NCBI GenBank assembly: GCA_025352885.1
Contig: JANXRZ010000271.1
Coordinates: forward strand, 1 to 46,792
DNA from: Pseudomonadota bacterium
GTDB lineage: Bacteria; Pseudomonadota; Gammaproteobacteria; Burkholderiales; SG8-39
Length of the DNA: 46,792 bases
Direction of reading: 5' to 3'
The notes beneath the pieces were generated by a model. The model searched no databases and was not told where the DNA came from. It saw only the letters and a program-made list of their open reading frames with translations. Position numbers and translations under genes: made by a program. Shown in pieces: positions 46,294 to 46,792 of this stretch (position 1 is its first letter; every line of letters starts with the position of its first letter).

Positions 46294-46792
46294 ATGGCCG
46301 AATACAGGATCGCAGTCATCGCCGGCGATGGCATCGGAAAAGAGGTCATGCCCGAAGGCGTGCGGGTGCTGGAAGCGGTCGGCGCCAAGCACGGCGTGAC
46401 TTTCAAGTTCCAGGAATTCCCGTGGAGCTGCAACTGGTACAAGGAGCACGGCCGGATGTGCCCCGAGGACGCGCCGGACATCCTCAAGAAATTCGACGCG
46501 ATCTATTTCGGCGCGGTCGGCGACCCGGCGATCGTGCCGGACCACGTTTCGGCCTGGGGCCTGCTCATCAATTTCCGCCGCTGGTTCGACCTTTACGTGA
46601 ACCTGCGGCCGGTGCGCCTTTTCAAGGGGCTGCCCTGCCCGCTGGCCGGCCGCAAGCCCGGCGACATCGACTACTACGTCGTGCGCGAGAACACCGAAGG
46701 CGAATACTCGACGGTAGGCGGCCGCCTGTTCGAAGGCACGGACAGCGAGGTCGTCGAGCATACATCGACGTTCACGCGGAAAGGCGTCGACC
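46294..46792 (+). CDS. tartrate/isopropylmalate dehydrogenase family protein, N-terminal part
   Basis: The first 166 codons of an isocitrate/isopropylmalate-type dehydrogenase that runs off the right edge. It begins MAEYRIAVIAGDGIGKEVMPEG, with the family's FGAVGDP, and ends within the VRENTEGEYSTVGGR block. The pattern PWSCNWYKEHG and WGLLINFRRWFDLYVNLRPVRL points to the tartrate dehydrogenase/decarboxylase subgroup. NAD-linked oxidation of tartrate or D-malate is likely, but the C-terminal residues are missing. GGAGG lies 6 bases before the ATG. Confidence 0.85.
   Translation, partial: MAEYRIAVIAGDGIGKEVMPEGVRVLEAVGAKHGVTFKFQEFPWSCNWYKEHGRMCPEDAPDILKKFDAIYFGAVGDPAIVPDHVSAWGLLINFRRWFDLYVNLRPVRLFKGLPCPLAGRKPGDIDYYVVRENTEGEYSTVGGRLFEGTDSEVVEHTSTFTRKGVD

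Noticed and set aside
1..46792. CRISPR array, prophage or insertion sequence
   Set aside because: No spaced repeats, integrase, transposase or phage structural genes were found on either strand.

Overview
The window is GC-rich bacterial chromosome, almost fully coding, and carries no phage, insertion sequence, CRISPR array or rRNA. Gene content and order suggest a betaproteobacterium of Burkholderiales or Nitrosomonadales type. The pointers are the tig-clpP-clpX-lon-hupB-ppiD block, an orphan Bug/TctC binding protein, the HpnCDE squalene route, LplT and a Yej-type peptide importer. This placement is an inference from gene content; no search was run.

Layout. Positions 1-863 hold the start of pncB (-) and, divergently, lexA (+) behind tandem SOS boxes. 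Positions 948-5843 are a signalling island: a membrane PAS histidine kinase and a CheY-like regulator (+) converge on Hpt, REC-cyclase and REC-Ser/Thr kinase genes (-). The pieces could form a phosphorelay leading to a cyclic nucleotide and to Ser/Thr phosphorylation. Positions 5915-11568 are mixed: a Mak-type ROK sugar kinase, a shortened ATP-dependent ligase homologue without its nucleotidyl-acceptor lysine, two small unrecognised genes (one a likely zinc ribbon), a periplasmic ComEA-like protein, a secreted beta/gamma-crystallin protein, an exported methyltransferase-like protein and a Bug protein.

Positions 11577-23714 are one long minus-strand run with two complete peptide-type ABC importers in tandem (eight genes, mostly overlapping by 1-8 bases), ending in an LVIVD-repeat gene. 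fabI (+) faces ppiD across two hairpins. Positions 24680-33134 are the proteostasis block, read on the minus strand as tRNA-Leu, tig, clpP, clpX, lon, hupB, tRNA-Val, tRNA-Asp, terminator, ppiD.

Positions 33242-36098 are hpnC-hpnD-hpnE, which together make squalene from farnesyl diphosphate. Convergent to it is lysR-alr-radA. lplT diverges from the LysR gene and converges on an M20 carboxypeptidase gene. Then come a LemA-TPM-TPM envelope operon and tsaB-rimI-udg, all minus strand. The window ends inside a tartrate/isopropylmalate-type dehydrogenase gene (+).

The most unusual items are the acceptor-less ligase homologue, the mixed-output phosphorelay island, the two back-to-back peptide importers, and a ten-codon leader ORF whose stop overlaps the lplT start. 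Long open frames opposite yejF, lon, the cyclase and other genes are GC-rich shadows and were left out.
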